Notes: generated by a model from the letters alone, not told the origin. A stretch of DNA of 64,000 bases from Paeniglutamicibacter quisquiliarum (GCF_019084045.1 NZ_JAHRED010000003.1:372001-436000); one strand, 5' to 3'; shown: positions 45,502 to 55,600, counted from the stretch's first letter. Numbers and translations are program-made.

Positions 45502-46758
45502 CTATTGCACCGGCTGCGGGGTCACGGCGAAGGCGCGGCCGGCCGCGTTCGCGCTGCGCCGCGCGATGGCCGGGGCCTCGTTGGCGCCGATGAACAGCGA
45601 GTCGCCGCGGCGCAAGAGCTCGTCCCCGCGCGGGGTGTCGATGAGCACCTCGCCCTCGACGCACAGCACGATCACCGGGCCGTTGGCCGCCACCGGCACG
45701 TCCCCGCCGCCCATGTCGGCCGCATCGGCGACGGCGTCCAGCTCGATGTGCTGGAGCTGGAACTCGGCAAACGGCGGAGTGAAGACCTGCTGGCCGTACA
45801 TGGTCTCGACAGGTTCCAGGCGCGGGACGCCCAGGACCTCGAAGCGGCTGACGCGCAGCAGCTCGGGCACGTCGATGTGCTTGGGCGTCAGCCCGCCGCG
45901 CAGCACGTTGTCCGAGTTGGCCATGACCTCCACGCCGAGCCCGCGGAGGTAGGCGTGCACGTTACCGGCACCCAGATAGATGGCCTGGCCGGGTTCCAGC
46001 ACCACCAGGTTCAGCAGCAGCGAGACCAGCACGCCGATGTCCTCCGGGTAGTGTTCGTTGATCCGCGGCAGCTCAGCCAGCGAGGGATGTTCGGCCAGGG
46101 CCGGGTTCGCCTCGACGGCGCGCAGCGCGGCGGCACCCAGCCGACCAAGTTCCGGGGACCCGCCGAGCAGGTATTCGCAGGTCGAACGCAGCGCCTCGGC
46201 CTCGTCGGGGTTCGTGAGCAGCGAGACGATCCTGTCGCAGGTCGCGGCGGCATCTGCTTCCAGTGCGGTTCCCAGCGTGCCAAAGAGCTCGGCCGTCGCA
46301 GCGGGGGAGCGGAAGCCGCTCAGGGCAGCGAAATCGGTGAGCGCGTAGATCATTTCCGGCTTGTGCGAACCGTCCCGGTAGTTCCGGTGCGGCGCGTCGG
46401 CCGGCAGGCCGGCGGCGTTTTCCGCCGCGAACCCGGCCGCTGCCTGTTCGGCGGAGGGATGGACCTGGATGGACAGCGGCTTGCCCGCTGCCAGCAGCTT
46501 CATCAAGAACGGCAGCCGGCCGTAGGCCCCGGCCACCTCGGGGCCCAGCAGCCCCTGCGGGTCGGCGGCGATCAAACGGTCCAGGCCGATGGCCTCGCCG
46601 CCTTCCTGGCCGTCAATGGCACGCGACGGGGCGGAGGGGTGGGCGCCGAGCCACATTTCGGCCTCCGGCTTGCCGCTGGGCGTGCTTCCCAGCAACCCCG
46701 AAATGGCGCCGGTGGATCCCCAGGCATAATCACGGATGGTGTTTGTCAGGCGATACAT
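45502..46758 (-). CDS. manA: mannose-6-phosphate isomerase, class I
   Basis: 418 residues. Interconverts fructose-6-phosphate and mannose-6-phosphate, feeding GDP-mannose synthesis. Zinc-site residues are in S-I-Q-V-H-P-S near 97, H-K-P-E-M-I-Y near 131 and G-N-V-H-A-Y-L near 255. The signature region M-A-N-S-D-N-V-L-R-G-G-L-T-P-K-H follows. ATG 46758 has AAGGA at 5 bases, better than the ATG one codon earlier. Last gene of a leftward purK-purE-LCP-manA string, 37 bases after the LCP gene. A phosphomannomutase gene, expected between ManA and the guanylyltransferase steps, is not in the window. Confidence 0.94.
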   Translation of the reverse strand: MYRLTNTIRDYAWGSTGAISGLLGSTPSGKPEAEMWLGAHPSAPSRAIDGQEGGEAIGLDRLIAADPQGLLGPEVAGAYGRLPFLMKLLAAGKPLSIQVHPSAEQAAAGFAAENAAGLPADAPHRNYRDGSHKPEMIYALTDFAALSGFRSPAATAELFGTLGTALEADAAATCDRIVSLLTNPDEAEALRSTCEYLLGGSPELGRLGAAALRAVEANPALAEHPSLAELPRINEHYPEDIGVLVSLLLNLVVLEPGQAIYLGAGNVHAYLRGLGVEVMANSDNVLRGGLTPKHIDVPELLRVSRFEVLGVPRLEPVETMYGQQVFTPPFAEFQLQHIELDAVADAADMGGGDVPVAANGPVIVLCVEGEVLIDTPRGDELLRRGDSLFIGANEAPAIARRSANAAGRAFAVTPQPVQ

Positions 46759-46795
46759 CATTGTCCTTAGGGCTATGGGTGGCCGTGCGGCCGGG

Positions 46796-48418
46796 TTAGG
46801 GCACCGAGCATTCGTTGTTGTTTGCGGCGATCTTTTCCAGCAGGTCGGTGCGGCCGATCTGCTCGAGGGTGACCAGGTAGCGCTCGTCCAGCTCCGCGCC
46901 GTCGGGCTGGGCCGTGGGTGCGTCGGAGGGAGCCACGTTGATCTTGCCGGGCTCGGAATTGCGCTTGGTCCCCGAGTCGCCCGACGATTTGGACGGCGCG
47001 GAGGATTCCTTGGCCTTGGCCGATTCACTGGTCGCGGCAGGGGTCTTCTTGGGCGAGGACCCGGACTGCGCGGAGATGAGTTCCTGGATGCGCTCGTGGA
47101 TCACGTCGAAGTCGGGGTAGGTGGAGAACTTGTCGCCGGCGGACCCGAAGTCGGGGGCGCCCAGGGTCAGGCGCTTGAAGGGGGTCTGGCGGGCCTTGTC
47201 GGCCAGGTTCAGGAAGGAGCCAAGCTGCTGCTGCGGGATGTCGGTCTCCACCAGCTGTTCGCCGGCATCCATGATCGAGGTGAAGCGCGTGAGCATGGTC
47301 TTGGGGCTGAACTGGGAAATCATGGCCTGCTGCAGGCATTGCTGGCGGGCGATGCGGTGGTAGTCCGTGGTGAAGTCGCGCGAGCGGGCAAACCACAGGG
47401 CCTGCTTGCCGGTGAACTTCTGCTCGCCGGGGGCGAACCAGTGGGTGTTGACCGAGGAGTTGGGCCAGTACTTGCCGTTGTAGGGAACCCAGCCGCCCGA
47501 ATCCACTGTCACCCCGCCCATGGCGTTGATGAACCCGGCGAACCCGGCCATGTCGATCATCACGTAGGCCTGGACCTTCAGGCCCGTGGTGCCCTCGATG
47601 GCCTCCATAGTGGCCTGGGCCCCTGGGTTTTCGACCCCGGGGTACAGGTTGGCGTGGTTGTCGGTGGCGTTGCGGTAGATCGCGTTGAAGAGGCACTCGT
47701 CCCCGCAGTCGTACCCGTTGGGGTACACCTTGCGCATGGGGGAGTCGGCGGAGAACTGGGCGTTCTGCAGGTTGCGGGGGATCGAGATCAGCAGCGACTT
47801 GCCGGTCTTGGCATCGACGGAAAGCAGCGACATCGAGTCGGTGCGCACCCCCTCGCGGTTCCCGGCCGAGTCGGCGCCGAACACCGCGATGTTGTAGCGC
47901 CCGTCGACGGGCTTGAAGGCCGGTCCGGCGGAGAAGACGCTGGAAATGGTCTCCCGGCCCTTGTTCAGCACGAAGGCGCCGTAGCCCAGGGACCCGCTGA
48001 TCGCCAGGGCGAGCACCAGCAGAGTGGCGGTGAGCCCGATCCGCGCCCCGGGGGCCAGGTACCTGGGTCGGATGATCGCCAGGGTGTTCAGGAACATCAG
48101 CAGCCAGCCGGCCGCCAGGACGACCAGGAGCAGTGCTGCGCCCAGCTGCACCCAACCCTGCGCGAAGAAGCCCAGCAGCCAGTCGCGCTTGAGCAGCGCG
48201 AGGGCAAGCACCACCAGGAGCAGTGCCCAACAGGTGATGGTGACGCGCATGACGAACCCGCCCAGGGCGCGGTTCCCGGAAACCCATTGGGCGCTGCCGG
48301 GGAAGAACGTGGTCAGCAGCAGCAGGAACAGTGCGCGCTTGGAGCGCACCGGTGCGGGAGCCGAGACGGGATCCGGGAGCAGGTCGGGGTTGCGGGACGA
48401 ACGGCGGGTCGGTGTCAT
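46796..48418 (-). CDS. LytR-CpsA-Psr family glycopolymer transferase with extra membrane helices
   Basis: 540 residues. LCP enzymes attach wall glycopolymers from lipid carriers to peptidoglycan. The LCP domain (about 170-430) shows N-I-A-V-F-G-A-D, R-T-D-S-M-S-L-L-S-V, I-P-R-N-L-Q (Arg ligand), G-G-V-T-V-D and F-A-R-S-R-D-F-T-T-D-Y-H-R-I-A-R. Ahead of it are about four membrane helices (28-50, 57-80, 85-110, 126-150) where most LCP proteins have one. The C-terminal 100 residues are Ser/Lys/Pro-rich and end in acidic residues and a Cys. ATG 48418 has AAGGA 6 bases upstream. Confidence 0.9.
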   Translation of the reverse strand: MTPTRRSSRNPDLLPDPVSAPAPVRSKRALFLLLLTTFFPGSAQWVSGNRALGGFVMRVTITCWALLLVVLALALLKRDWLLGFFAQGWVQLGAALLLVVLAAGWLLMFLNTLAIIRPRYLAPGARIGLTATLLVLALAISGSLGYGAFVLNKGRETISSVFSAGPAFKPVDGRYNIAVFGADSAGNREGVRTDSMSLLSVDAKTGKSLLISIPRNLQNAQFSADSPMRKVYPNGYDCGDECLFNAIYRNATDNHANLYPGVENPGAQATMEAIEGTTGLKVQAYVMIDMAGFAGFINAMGGVTVDSGGWVPYNGKYWPNSSVNTHWFAPGEQKFTGKQALWFARSRDFTTDYHRIARQQCLQQAMISQFSPKTMLTRFTSIMDAGEQLVETDIPQQQLGSFLNLADKARQTPFKRLTLGAPDFGSAGDKFSTYPDFDVIHERIQELISAQSGSSPKKTPAATSESAKAKESSAPSKSSGDSGTKRNSEPGKINVAPSDAPTAQPDGAELDERYLVTLEQIGRTDLLEKIAANNNECSVP

Positions 48419-48426
48419 AGGAGTCC

Positions 48427-48960
48427 TTAGGTGCCGGGGGTTTCGGAGGCCGCGGCGGCCCGCAGTGCGGCGCCCTTCCCGGCCGCGACCTGGCGCAGCT
48501 CGGCTGCGAAGGCAATGAGCTTTTCCTGGAGTTCGGCGGCGAGCCCGTCCGTGCCGGTGGCGAGCATGCGCACCGCCAGCAGGCCGGCGTTGCGCGCCCC
48601 GCCGATGGAGACGGTGGCGACCGGGACGCCCGCGGGCATCTGGACGATGGAGAGCAGCGAGTCCATGCCGTCGAGCGTCTTCAGCGGCACCGGAACGCCG
48701 ATGACCGGCAGCGGGGTGACCGAGGCGAGCATGCCCGGCAGGTGGGCTGCGCCGCCGGCGCCGGCGATGATCACGCGGATGCCGCGGGTGTGGGCTTCCT
48801 TGCCGTAGGCGATCATGTCCTCGGGCATGCGGTGCGCGGAGACGACGTCGGCCTCGAAGGGGATGCCGAACTCGCGCAGGGCCTCGGCCGCCAGCTTCAT
48901 GACGGGCCAGTCAGAGTCGGAGCCCATGACCAGGGAAACCAGGGGTGCGGGGGTGCTCAC
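48427..48960 (-). CDS. purE: N5-carboxyaminoimidazole ribonucleotide mutase
   Basis: 177 residues. Converts N5-CAIR to CAIR in purine synthesis. Class I PurE motifs: V-M-G-S-D-S-D-W-P near residue 11, S-A-H-R-M-P near 41 (catalytic His), and [11 protein letters not shown] near 68, all at the expected spacing. GTG overlaps the purK stop by four bases, so translation is coupled. The C-terminal 20 residues are an Ala-rich extension. Confidence 0.96.
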   Translation of the reverse strand: MSTPAPLVSLVMGSDSDWPVMKLAAEALREFGIPFEADVVSAHRMPEDMIAYGKEAHTRGIRVIIAGAGGAAHLPGMLASVTPLPVIGVPVPLKTLDGMDSLLSIVQMPAGVPVATVSIGGARNAGLLAVRMLATGTDGLAAELQEKLIAFAAELRQVAAGKGAALRAAAASETPGT

Positions 48961-50159
48961 GATGTTTGTCCTTCGGTGGTGGAGGTGGTGGATGCGGGTG
49001 CCGCGGAGGGCACGCCGTCACGGATCATCGAGGCCACGGTGTTGGCGCGGGCACGCAGCGAGTCAACCGATTCGCCGGGCTCGGAGACCACGTTCACGTG
49101 CCCGATCTTGCGTCCCGGACGCACCGACTTGCCGTAGGCATGGACCTTCACCCGGGGCTCGGCGGCGAGTGCCGCGGCGAAGGCGCTGTACAGGTCCTGG
49201 TTGGCTCCGCCGAGGAAGTTCTTCATCACGGTGGTCTCGGCCAGCGCGTCGGTGGCGCCCAGCGGCAGGTCAAGGACCGCACGCAGGTGCTGTTCGAACT
49301 GGCTGGTGATTGAGCCGTTCATGGTCCAGTGCCCGGTGTTGTGCGGGCGCATGGCAAGTTCGTTGATCACGAATCCGGCGCCGGAGCCCGGGGTTTCGAA
49401 GAGCTCGGCCGCCATCACGCCGGTGACCCCGAAGGCCTCGGCGATGCGCAGGGCCGCCTCCTCGGCGGCTGCCTCGACCACCGGGTCCAGGCCGGGTGCC
49501 GGTGCAAGGACCTCGTCGCAGACGCCGTCGACCTGGATGGTGTGCACCACCGGCCAGGCCTTAGCCTCGCCTCCGGGATTGCGTGCGACCAAGGCGGAGA
49601 GCTCGCGGGTGAAGGCCACCTTGTCCTCGGCCAGCAGGGCGCCGTTGCCGAACCAATCGGCGGCGGCGCGTGCCTGGGCGGCGTCGTCGATCATGCGCAC
49701 GCCCTTGCCGTCATAGCCGCCGCGCGGGGTCTTGAGGACGACGGGCCAGCCGATCCGCTCGCCGAAGGCCAGCAGTTCCTCGACGGTTTCGACGGCTGCC
49801 CATTCAGGGTTGGGAAGGCCGAGGGCCGCGATGGCCTCGCGCATCACCAGCTTGTCCTGGGCGTGGATGAGCGCCTCCGGTCGCGGCTGGACGTTCACGC
49901 CCTCCGCGATCAGCGCCCGCAGGTGCTCGTTGGGCACGTGCTCGTGGTCGAAGGTCAGCACGTCCACTCCGCGGGCAAATTCACGCAGGGCCGCCAAATC
50001 CGTATAGTCACCTACCGGGGCGGATGCAACGCTGCGCGCGGCAGAGACATCCGGGCCCTCGGCCAGGATGCGTAGTTCGATGCCGAGATTCAGGGCCTCG
50101 GGAGCCATCATTCGGGCAAGCTGGCCTCCGCCAACAACGCCAATCACTGGAAACATCAC
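48957..50159 (-). CDS. purK: N5-carboxyaminoimidazole ribonucleotide synthase
   Basis: 400 residues. ATP-grasp enzyme that carboxylates AIR to N5-CAIR with bicarbonate. N-terminal [12 protein letters not shown] (the PurK glycine loop), [16 protein letters not shown] near 140 (ATP-binding), and [15 protein letters not shown] near 270 (metal site) are clear. GTG 50159 is preferred as leaderless start (TAGGCT 6 bases upstream); ATG 50156 is one codon later. The first gene of the leftward purK-purE-LCP-manA string. Confidence 0.95.
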   Translation of the reverse strand: MMFPVIGVVGGGQLARMMAPEALNLGIELRILAEGPDVSAARSVASAPVGDYTDLAALREFARGVDVLTFDHEHVPNEHLRALIAEGVNVQPRPEALIHAQDKLVMREAIAALGLPNPEWAAVETVEELLAFGERIGWPVVLKTPRGGYDGKGVRMIDDAAQARAAADWFGNGALLAEDKVAFTRELSALVARNPGGEAKAWPVVHTIQVDGVCDEVLAPAPGLDPVVEAAAEEAALRIAEAFGVTGVMAAELFETPGSGAGFVINELAMRPHNTGHWTMNGSITSQFEQHLRAVLDLPLGATDALAETTVMKNFLGGANQDLYSAFAAALAAEPRVKVHAYGKSVRPGRKIGHVNVVSEPGESVDSLRARANTVASMIRDGVPSAAPASTTSTTEGQTS

Positions 50160-50165
50160 CCGCCT

Positions 50166-50171
50166 AGCCTA
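50166..50171 (-). promoter_or_regulatory. -10 element of leaderless purK
   Basis: TAGGCT (minus strand) ends 6 bases before GTG 50159. Confidence 0.55.
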
Positions 50172-50356
50172 CCGAACGCGCGACCTAACCTAGGGTGTCC
50201 ATGGCGAGTTTGGACACCGTTGGCGGTGAACATCCAGTGAACCGCATTAGAATAGTTTGGTTGGCCGTCTGAGCAAATGACGGTTCAGCCGCACCGACTG
50301 CACCGCTAGCCCGCCATGTGGCGGTGTGGTGCATAGATACGAATCCATGGAGGATC

Positions 50357-50926
50357 ATGCTGCAACAGATCTGGCGCAAACTCATGGGCCTGGCGTCCAT
50401 GCTGTGGCGCGAAGTCGCGAAATTCGGCGTGGTCGGGGGTGTCGCGTTCATCATTGACTCCGGCATCTACCTGTGGCTGCTCGAAGGGCCCATGCATGAT
50501 TCCGAGGTCAAGGCGAAGATCGTGGCCGGCGTCGTGGCGACGATGTTCTCGTGGGTGGCCAACCGCTACTGGACCTTCCGCCACCGCCGCCAGGCGAACG
50601 TGGTCCGCGAGCTCGTGATGTTCCTCATTATGAACGCCATCGGGCTGGGAATCGCCGCGGCCTGCGTGTTTGTCACCAAGTACTGGATCGGCCTGACCGA
50701 CACCACCAGCGTGTTCATCGCAGGCTCCGTGGTCGGACTGGTGCTGGGCACCATCTTCCGGTTCTTCGCCTACCGCTTCTGGGTCTTTGGCGCGGAAATG
50801 GACGCCGAAGAGGAATTCGCGCACGACCGCGAACTGCTGCGCGTCGGCCCCGAGCCCGTTGCGGCCGAGCGCAGGGCCGCAGGTCCGGAGCAGATGGCCG
50901 ACCCGGCCCCGGACGGCCCGGCCTAA
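50357..50926 (+). CDS. GtrA-family membrane protein
   Basis: 189 residues, four membrane helices in the first 140, the GtrA/DPMS fold that flips or positions lipid-linked sugars for surface glycosylation. Typical blocks: F-G-V-V-G-G-V-A-F-I-I-D in helix 1, A-N-R-Y-W-T-F-R-H-R after helix 2, and F-A-Y-R-F-W-V-F at the end. The last 45 residues are acidic and low-complexity. ATG 50357 follows GGAGG with only 3 bases of spacing, so an alternative start is possible. Divergent from purK, as recalled for the mycobacterial purE-purK-GtrA locus. Confidence 0.85.
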   Translation: MLQQIWRKLMGLASMLWREVAKFGVVGGVAFIIDSGIYLWLLEGPMHDSEVKAKIVAGVVATMFSWVANRYWTFRHRRQANVVRELVMFLIMNAIGLGIAAACVFVTKYWIGLTDTTSVFIAGSVVGLVLGTIFRFFAYRFWVFGAEMDAEEEFAHDRELLRVGPEPVAAERRAAGPEQMADPAPDGPA

Positions 50927-50958
50927 GGGCCCTAGGCGCTGGCTGTTGAATGCTTGTC

Positions 50959-51031
50959 GCCCCGGCATGTGCCCCCGTTTCCCGCTTCACCCACGGATGA
51001 AAGGAACCCAGGGAACGTGTCGGGGCTTTTT
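50959..51031 (+). terminator. long terminator after the GtrA gene
   Basis: GCCCCGGCATG pairs with CGTGTCGGGGC (two wobbles), with an inner CGTTTCCC/GGGAACG pair, followed by TTTTT. Confidence 0.7.
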
Positions 51032-51066
51032 CGTGCCCGCGGGGCGGGCGGAAGGGGAGGCGCCGC

Positions 51067-51801
51067 CTAGGACTCCTGGTCCAGGCGCGTCACCACGCGT
51101 TCACCCTCGAGCAGGGACTTGCTGATCTCCAGGCCCTCCTCCACCAGTACCACCGGGTACCCGCCGCTCCACAGCGACACCAGTGCCGGAAGAATGCGTT
51201 CGAGCGGCCACGCGGTGCTCAGAAGCGTGGTTCCGGCGGCCTCGGGCAGTGCGCCCGGGGCAAAGAGCTGGGTGTAGCCAAGCGTGGCGGCAGCGGAGTG
51301 CAGTGCGGTGGCAGCGGTGTCGATGGGGGAGCAGTTGAACGAGTCGGCGTAGGAGCGGACCTCGGAAGCGTAGTCGGTGGCACCCACCGGCAGGGGGCCG
51401 CCGAAGGCCATGGCCAGTGCCGGCAGGGGGACGGCGATGACCTCGACCGAGCCGTTGACTGCTAAGGTTTGCGGGTCGGCGGTAATGAATACGTCGACAT
51501 CCCCGGGGTCCGTTCCGGGGGCCACACAGCGCACCTCGGCACCCAGGTGCCAGCAGGCCAGTGCCAGTGCCGCGGACTTCCAATGGCCGGGCATGTCGGT
51601 GGCGACAACGCTGCCCGGGGCTAAATCAAATTCTTCGTGCAAAAGATTTGCGCTCTTGGCGACCCAGTTGTCAAACACCCGACCACTGAGTTCCACGCGC
51701 TCCCCGCTTTTGGCATACCAGGTCAAATATGGGTGGGTGGAGTGGCGCACCGGAGCCAGTAGGGATTCGACGGGAGATAACGAGTTGGTATCAATGGTCA
51801 T
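51067..51801 (-). CDS. TIGR03089 family protein
   Basis: 244 residues. An actinobacterial family of unknown function that resembles a shortened N-terminal part of acyl-adenylating enzymes: L-T-W-Y-A-K-S-G-E-R-V-E-L-S-G-R, N-W-V-A-K-S-A-N-L-L, then H-W-K-S-A-A-L-A-L-A-C-W-H-L-G-A, typical of AMP-forming ligases. The ATP-binding P-loop and C-terminal lid are absent, so it is unlikely to be an active ligase alone. ATG 51801 has AAGGAG 6 bases upstream. Divergent from whiB; LCP/TIGR03089 proximity is conserved in mycobacteria as I recall. Confidence 0.82.
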   Translation of the reverse strand: MTIDTNSLSPVESLLAPVRHSTHPYLTWYAKSGERVELSGRVFDNWVAKSANLLHEEFDLAPGSVVATDMPGHWKSAALALACWHLGAEVRCVAPGTDPGDVDVFITADPQTLAVNGSVEVIAVPLPALAMAFGGPLPVGATDYASEVRSYADSFNCSPIDTAATALHSAAATLGYTQLFAPGALPEAAGTTLLSTAWPLERILPALVSLWSGGYPVVLVEEGLEISKSLLEGERVVTRLDQES

Positions 51802-51895
51802 GTGAAGCTCCTTGTCAAGCCTGTGAATTCCCCGGGAATCCGCGGGCGGGCATATTTCTGTACGATCACGGCGAAGTCTCGGGCGTGGCGTGACT

Positions 51896-51930
51896 CTAAA
51901 TCTACGACATGTGTGGCTAAAATCGACGAC
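51896..51930 (+). repeat. direct repeat upstream of the whiB promoter
   Basis: CTAAATCTACGAC (51896-51908) and CTAAAATCGACGAC (51917-51930) differ by one substitution and one base of length. Spacing is 21-22 bases, two helical turns, suggesting binding by one protein on one face. Confidence 0.5.
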
Positions 51931-51935
51931 CGCAC

Positions 51936-51965
51936 TTGACGCGACCGGAGTTACACCAGTGTAAT
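51936..51965 (+). promoter_or_regulatory. whiB promoter with palindrome over the -10
   Basis: -35 TTGACG (51936-51941), 18-base spacer, -10 TGTAAT (51960-51965). The palindrome TTACAC-CA-GTGTAA (51951-51964) overlaps the -10. A leader of about 120 bases would precede the WhiB start. Confidence 0.55.
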
Positions 51966-52091
51966 TAGATAGTGCACCGTCACGGAGAGGGAAATTGTCT
52001 CGCGACGGCTTTTTATTGAGAGGCCGCCGACGTCGCTCTTTTAGGGTCATTTATAGGTATCTAGTTCGTAACGGCGGAAGGTTAGTAAACC

Positions 52092-52622
52092 ATGGGGAAC
52101 GTGGATCGAAGCTTCAACGAAGCCGCAACGACGGCACCTACGCCAAATTACAGCGGGTCCCGGGATGTGCCGGCCGACTGGTTTGTGGACCCGGCCGAGA
52201 CCGGCCGGGAGCAGGACGCCGATCGCTCGCAGGTTCTGACCCCGGCGGAGGAGACAGCGGCATTCCTGTTGGCGCACGACGCCGCCAACGACCTGGCCGC
52301 GGACCCGACTCCTTCATGGGCACCGAGCATGGACGCCATGCTGGACGGCAAGAGTCCCGCACAGGCCATCTGGATCGGCCTGGGGGCCGAGGACGAGGAC
52401 GGCGAGCTGGGCTGGCAGTCCGAGGCACTGTGCGCGCAGACCGACCCCGAGGCGTTCTTCCCCGAAAAGGGCGGTTCCACCCGGGACGCCAAGCGCGTGT
52501 GCGGTGCGTGCAATGTGCGCTCCGAATGCCTCGAATATGCACTGACCAATGACGAGCGGTTCGGAATTTGGGGCGGACTGTCCGAGCGCGAACGCCGTCG
52601 CTTGCGGAAAAGAGCAGTCTAA
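52092..52622 (+). CDS. WhiB-family iron-sulfur transcription regulator (WhiB2/WhmD-like)
   Basis: 176 residues. Four cysteines for a [4Fe-4S] cluster: Cys114, Cys137, Cys140 and Cys146 (C-x22-C-x2-C-x5-C), with A-L-C-A-Q-T-D-P-E-A-F-F-P-E-K-G-G before them. The turn G-I-W-G-G at 158-162 and the basic tail S-E-R-E-R-R-R-L-R follow. The N-terminal 100 residues are acidic and low-complexity, longer than usual. WhiB2 proteins control septation in mycobacteria and Streptomyces (WhmD/WhiB). Linkage to the metallopeptidase and DUF3499 genes supports the WhiB2 subtype. ATG 52092 has GGAAGG 11 bases away, rather distant. Confidence 0.9.
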   Translation: MGNVDRSFNEAATTAPTPNYSGSRDVPADWFVDPAETGREQDADRSQVLTPAEETAAFLLAHDAANDLAADPTPSWAPSMDAMLDGKSPAQAIWIGLGAEDEDGELGWQSEALCAQTDPEAFFPEKGGSTRDAKRVCGACNVRSECLEYALTNDERFGIWGGLSERERRRLRKRAV

Positions 52623-55600
52623 TTCTCCCCACGATCCACGTCACCGCCATTGTGGCTGCCCACAATGGCGCCGCTTTTTTACCCCGGACGCTGGCCGCGC
52701 TGCGCGACCAAACGCGACTGATCGACCGCTTTGTCGGCGTCGACGCGTCGTCCACCGACGGTTCCGCGGACCTCTTGCGCAAGCAGCTGCCCTCCGACTC
52801 CACGCTTCTGGAGGTTCCCGAGCACAGCTTCGGGCACTCGGTGATGGCCGCCGTGCAATCCCTCGGGAAGCCCCGACCAGGCCGCACCGAATGGCTCTGG
52901 CTCATCCACGACGATTCGGTTCCCGAACTCAACGCCCTGGAAAAGCTGCTCACCGTGGTCGAGGCCACCGAATCGGTGACCATTGCCGGGTGCAAGCAAC
53001 TTGACCTTGACTCCCCGCGCCGCCTGCTGGACGTGGGCCTGGGGGTGAACAAGTACGCCGAACGGCTGACGCTGATCGAGATCGACGAGGTCGACCAGGG
53101 CCAGTACGACGCCCGCACCGACTCCTTCGCCGTGACCAGCGCCGGCATGTTGATCCGCCGCGACGTCTTTGAGGCCCTGGAGGGTTTCGACCCGGCGCTG
53201 CCGGGGCTGGGCGACGACATGGACCTGTGCTGGCGCAACCGCCTCATGGGCAACCGCGTGGTCATTGTGCCCGCGGCCAAGATCCACCACAAGGCCGCGG
53301 TGGTGCGCGCCGTGGCCGGACCGGCGGAAACCCGCCGCGCCGAGGTGTTCATGCGCCTCAAGCATGCCCCTGCCTGGGCCATCCCCTTCCTGGTGGTCGG
53401 GGCGGTGCTGGGCGGGATCTACCGCTTCCTCCTCTCGGTGCTGGCAAAGGACCCGGCCTACGCCTTTGGCCAGCTGGGCGCCACCTTCAGGGCCGTGGGC
53501 AAGCCCGTGAAACTTTCCAGGTCCCGTGCCACGGCCGCAGCCACCCGCCGGGTCCCGCGCAAGTCGATCTCCCGGCTGCTCACCGACCAGGACCTGGTGC
53601 GCGAACACCGCAAGAACATGCTCGACTCGCTCGACGGCGAGAGCGTCTACGGGGACGGCACCGGAGCCACCGCCACCCAGGACCCCAGCGGGGATGCCCG
53701 CAACGACTTCGCCGCGCTGGCGGCACCCAACCGGACCTCCGCCTTCGTCAGCGCCATCATCGCCGTGCTGGCCACCCTGGCCGTATCGCTGGTGGGGCTG
53801 CGCGCCTTGTTCGGCGCCGGCGCCGTGGCCGGCGGGGCGATGCTCCCGATCTCCGCCAAACCCTCCGAGATCTTCGCCAACGCCACCTCGTGGTGGGCCA
53901 ACCTCGGGGCGGGCAGCCCGGCAGGCGGGGATCCCATCGACTACCTGTATTGGCTGGCGTCGCTGGCCGGCGGCGGAAACGCCAACGCCGTTGCCGTGGT
54001 GCTGACCCTGCTGGCGATGCCGCTGGCCGCGTTGGGGGCCTGGCTGGGCCTGGCCGCGGTCACCCGCTCGCGCGCCGCACGCATGCTCGGCGCCCTGCTC
54101 TGGGGACTGGCCCCGTCCCTGCAGGTCTCCCTGGCTTCCGGGCGTACCGGCAGCGTGCTGGTGCACGTGCTGGCACCGCTCTTCCTGCTGGCCCTGCTGC
54201 GCTCGGTCGGCGCCGGGGTCGACTTCCGGGCCGGCCGCGGGCGGGCCTCGCGCCCGGGCGTCGGGGCCGTTCCGTCCTGGACGGCTGCTGCAGCCGCGGC
54301 CCTGCTGTTGGTCCCCATCTCCGCGGGATCCCCGGCCGCCGGCCTGGTCCTGGTCCTGCTGATCCTCCTCGCGGCGATCGTGCTGCGTTCGCGGGCCAAG
54401 ACGCTGTGGTGGGTGCCGCTGCCGATGCTGGTCTTCCACCTGCCCCTGGTCATTGCCTCGCTGGGCAACCCGCGCGTGCTGCTCACCGATCCGGGACTTG
54501 CCCTGCCCTTTGCCCCGGCTCCGCTGTGGGCACAGGGGCTTGGCTTCCCCACCGCCTTTGATCCGCTGGGCACCCCCGCCGGATTCGGATTCCTGCCCGC
54601 CGGGCCCTGGGCCCTGGTGCTGGTGCTGCTGGTCGGGGCCCCGCTGCTTGGCTTCGCGCTCACCGGCCTCTTTGCCGGGGCGCGGAGCGGCTCGACCCCG
54701 CTGGCCCGCATGCTCTGGCTGGGCGGGGTGCTGATGCTCGCCGCCGGGTACGGCGCCTCGCTGGTGCCCTCCGCCGTGGCCGGGGACAACTTCGTTGCCG
54801 CGTTCAACGGCCCCTTCGTTTCCTTCTTTGTCCTGGCGCTGCTCTTCGCCGCGGGCCTGGGGATCTCCGTGTTCCGCGGCGAGCGGGAGCCGCTGGCCCC
54901 CGGCGTGCCGGGTGCTCGCCGGGTTGCCACCGGCACGCTGGCCTGGGCCTCGGCATTGCTGGGCGTTTCGGTCCTGGTGGCGGGCGGCAGCTGGATCGCC
55001 GCGCAGATCCCGGCACCTGCCGGGGCGGCCGCGCAAAGCGACCTGGGCGCCACCAGCGCCCTGCGGCCCGTGTCCGCCCGGACCCTGCCGGCCACTGCGG
55101 CTGACCGCGGGCTGGGTGCCTATGAGGACCGCACGCTGGTGCTGGCCCAGAACGGCGACGGGGCGGTGAGCGCGGCACTGATGAACGGTGCCGGCACCAC
55201 CGCCGACTCCCTGTCCCAGACGGTGTCGGCAAACCGGGTCGTCGGCAACCTGCTGGCCCCGGCGCTGCGCGAATCCGATGACGCCGAGCGGCTCATCGAA
55301 CAGACCGTGGCCACCCTCGTCTCCGACTCCGCGCTGGACCCGCGCGAGGAACTCGCGGCGCTCGGCACCGGTTTCGTGGTGCTGCAGGATTCCCGGGCGA
55401 CGGCCTCGGCACTGGTCGCGCGCCTGGACGCGGTGCCGGGCCTGGTTCCCGTGGGACAGACCGAGTCCGGGTGGCTGTGGCGCGTGGAACCGCGGGCCGC
55501 GATCCCGGGCGTGGACAACGCCACCGACTCCACCTCCCGCGTGCGCATCGTGGCGGGGGACAAGACCGTGGCGTTGCTGCCCTCGCACCGCGGGGAGGTC

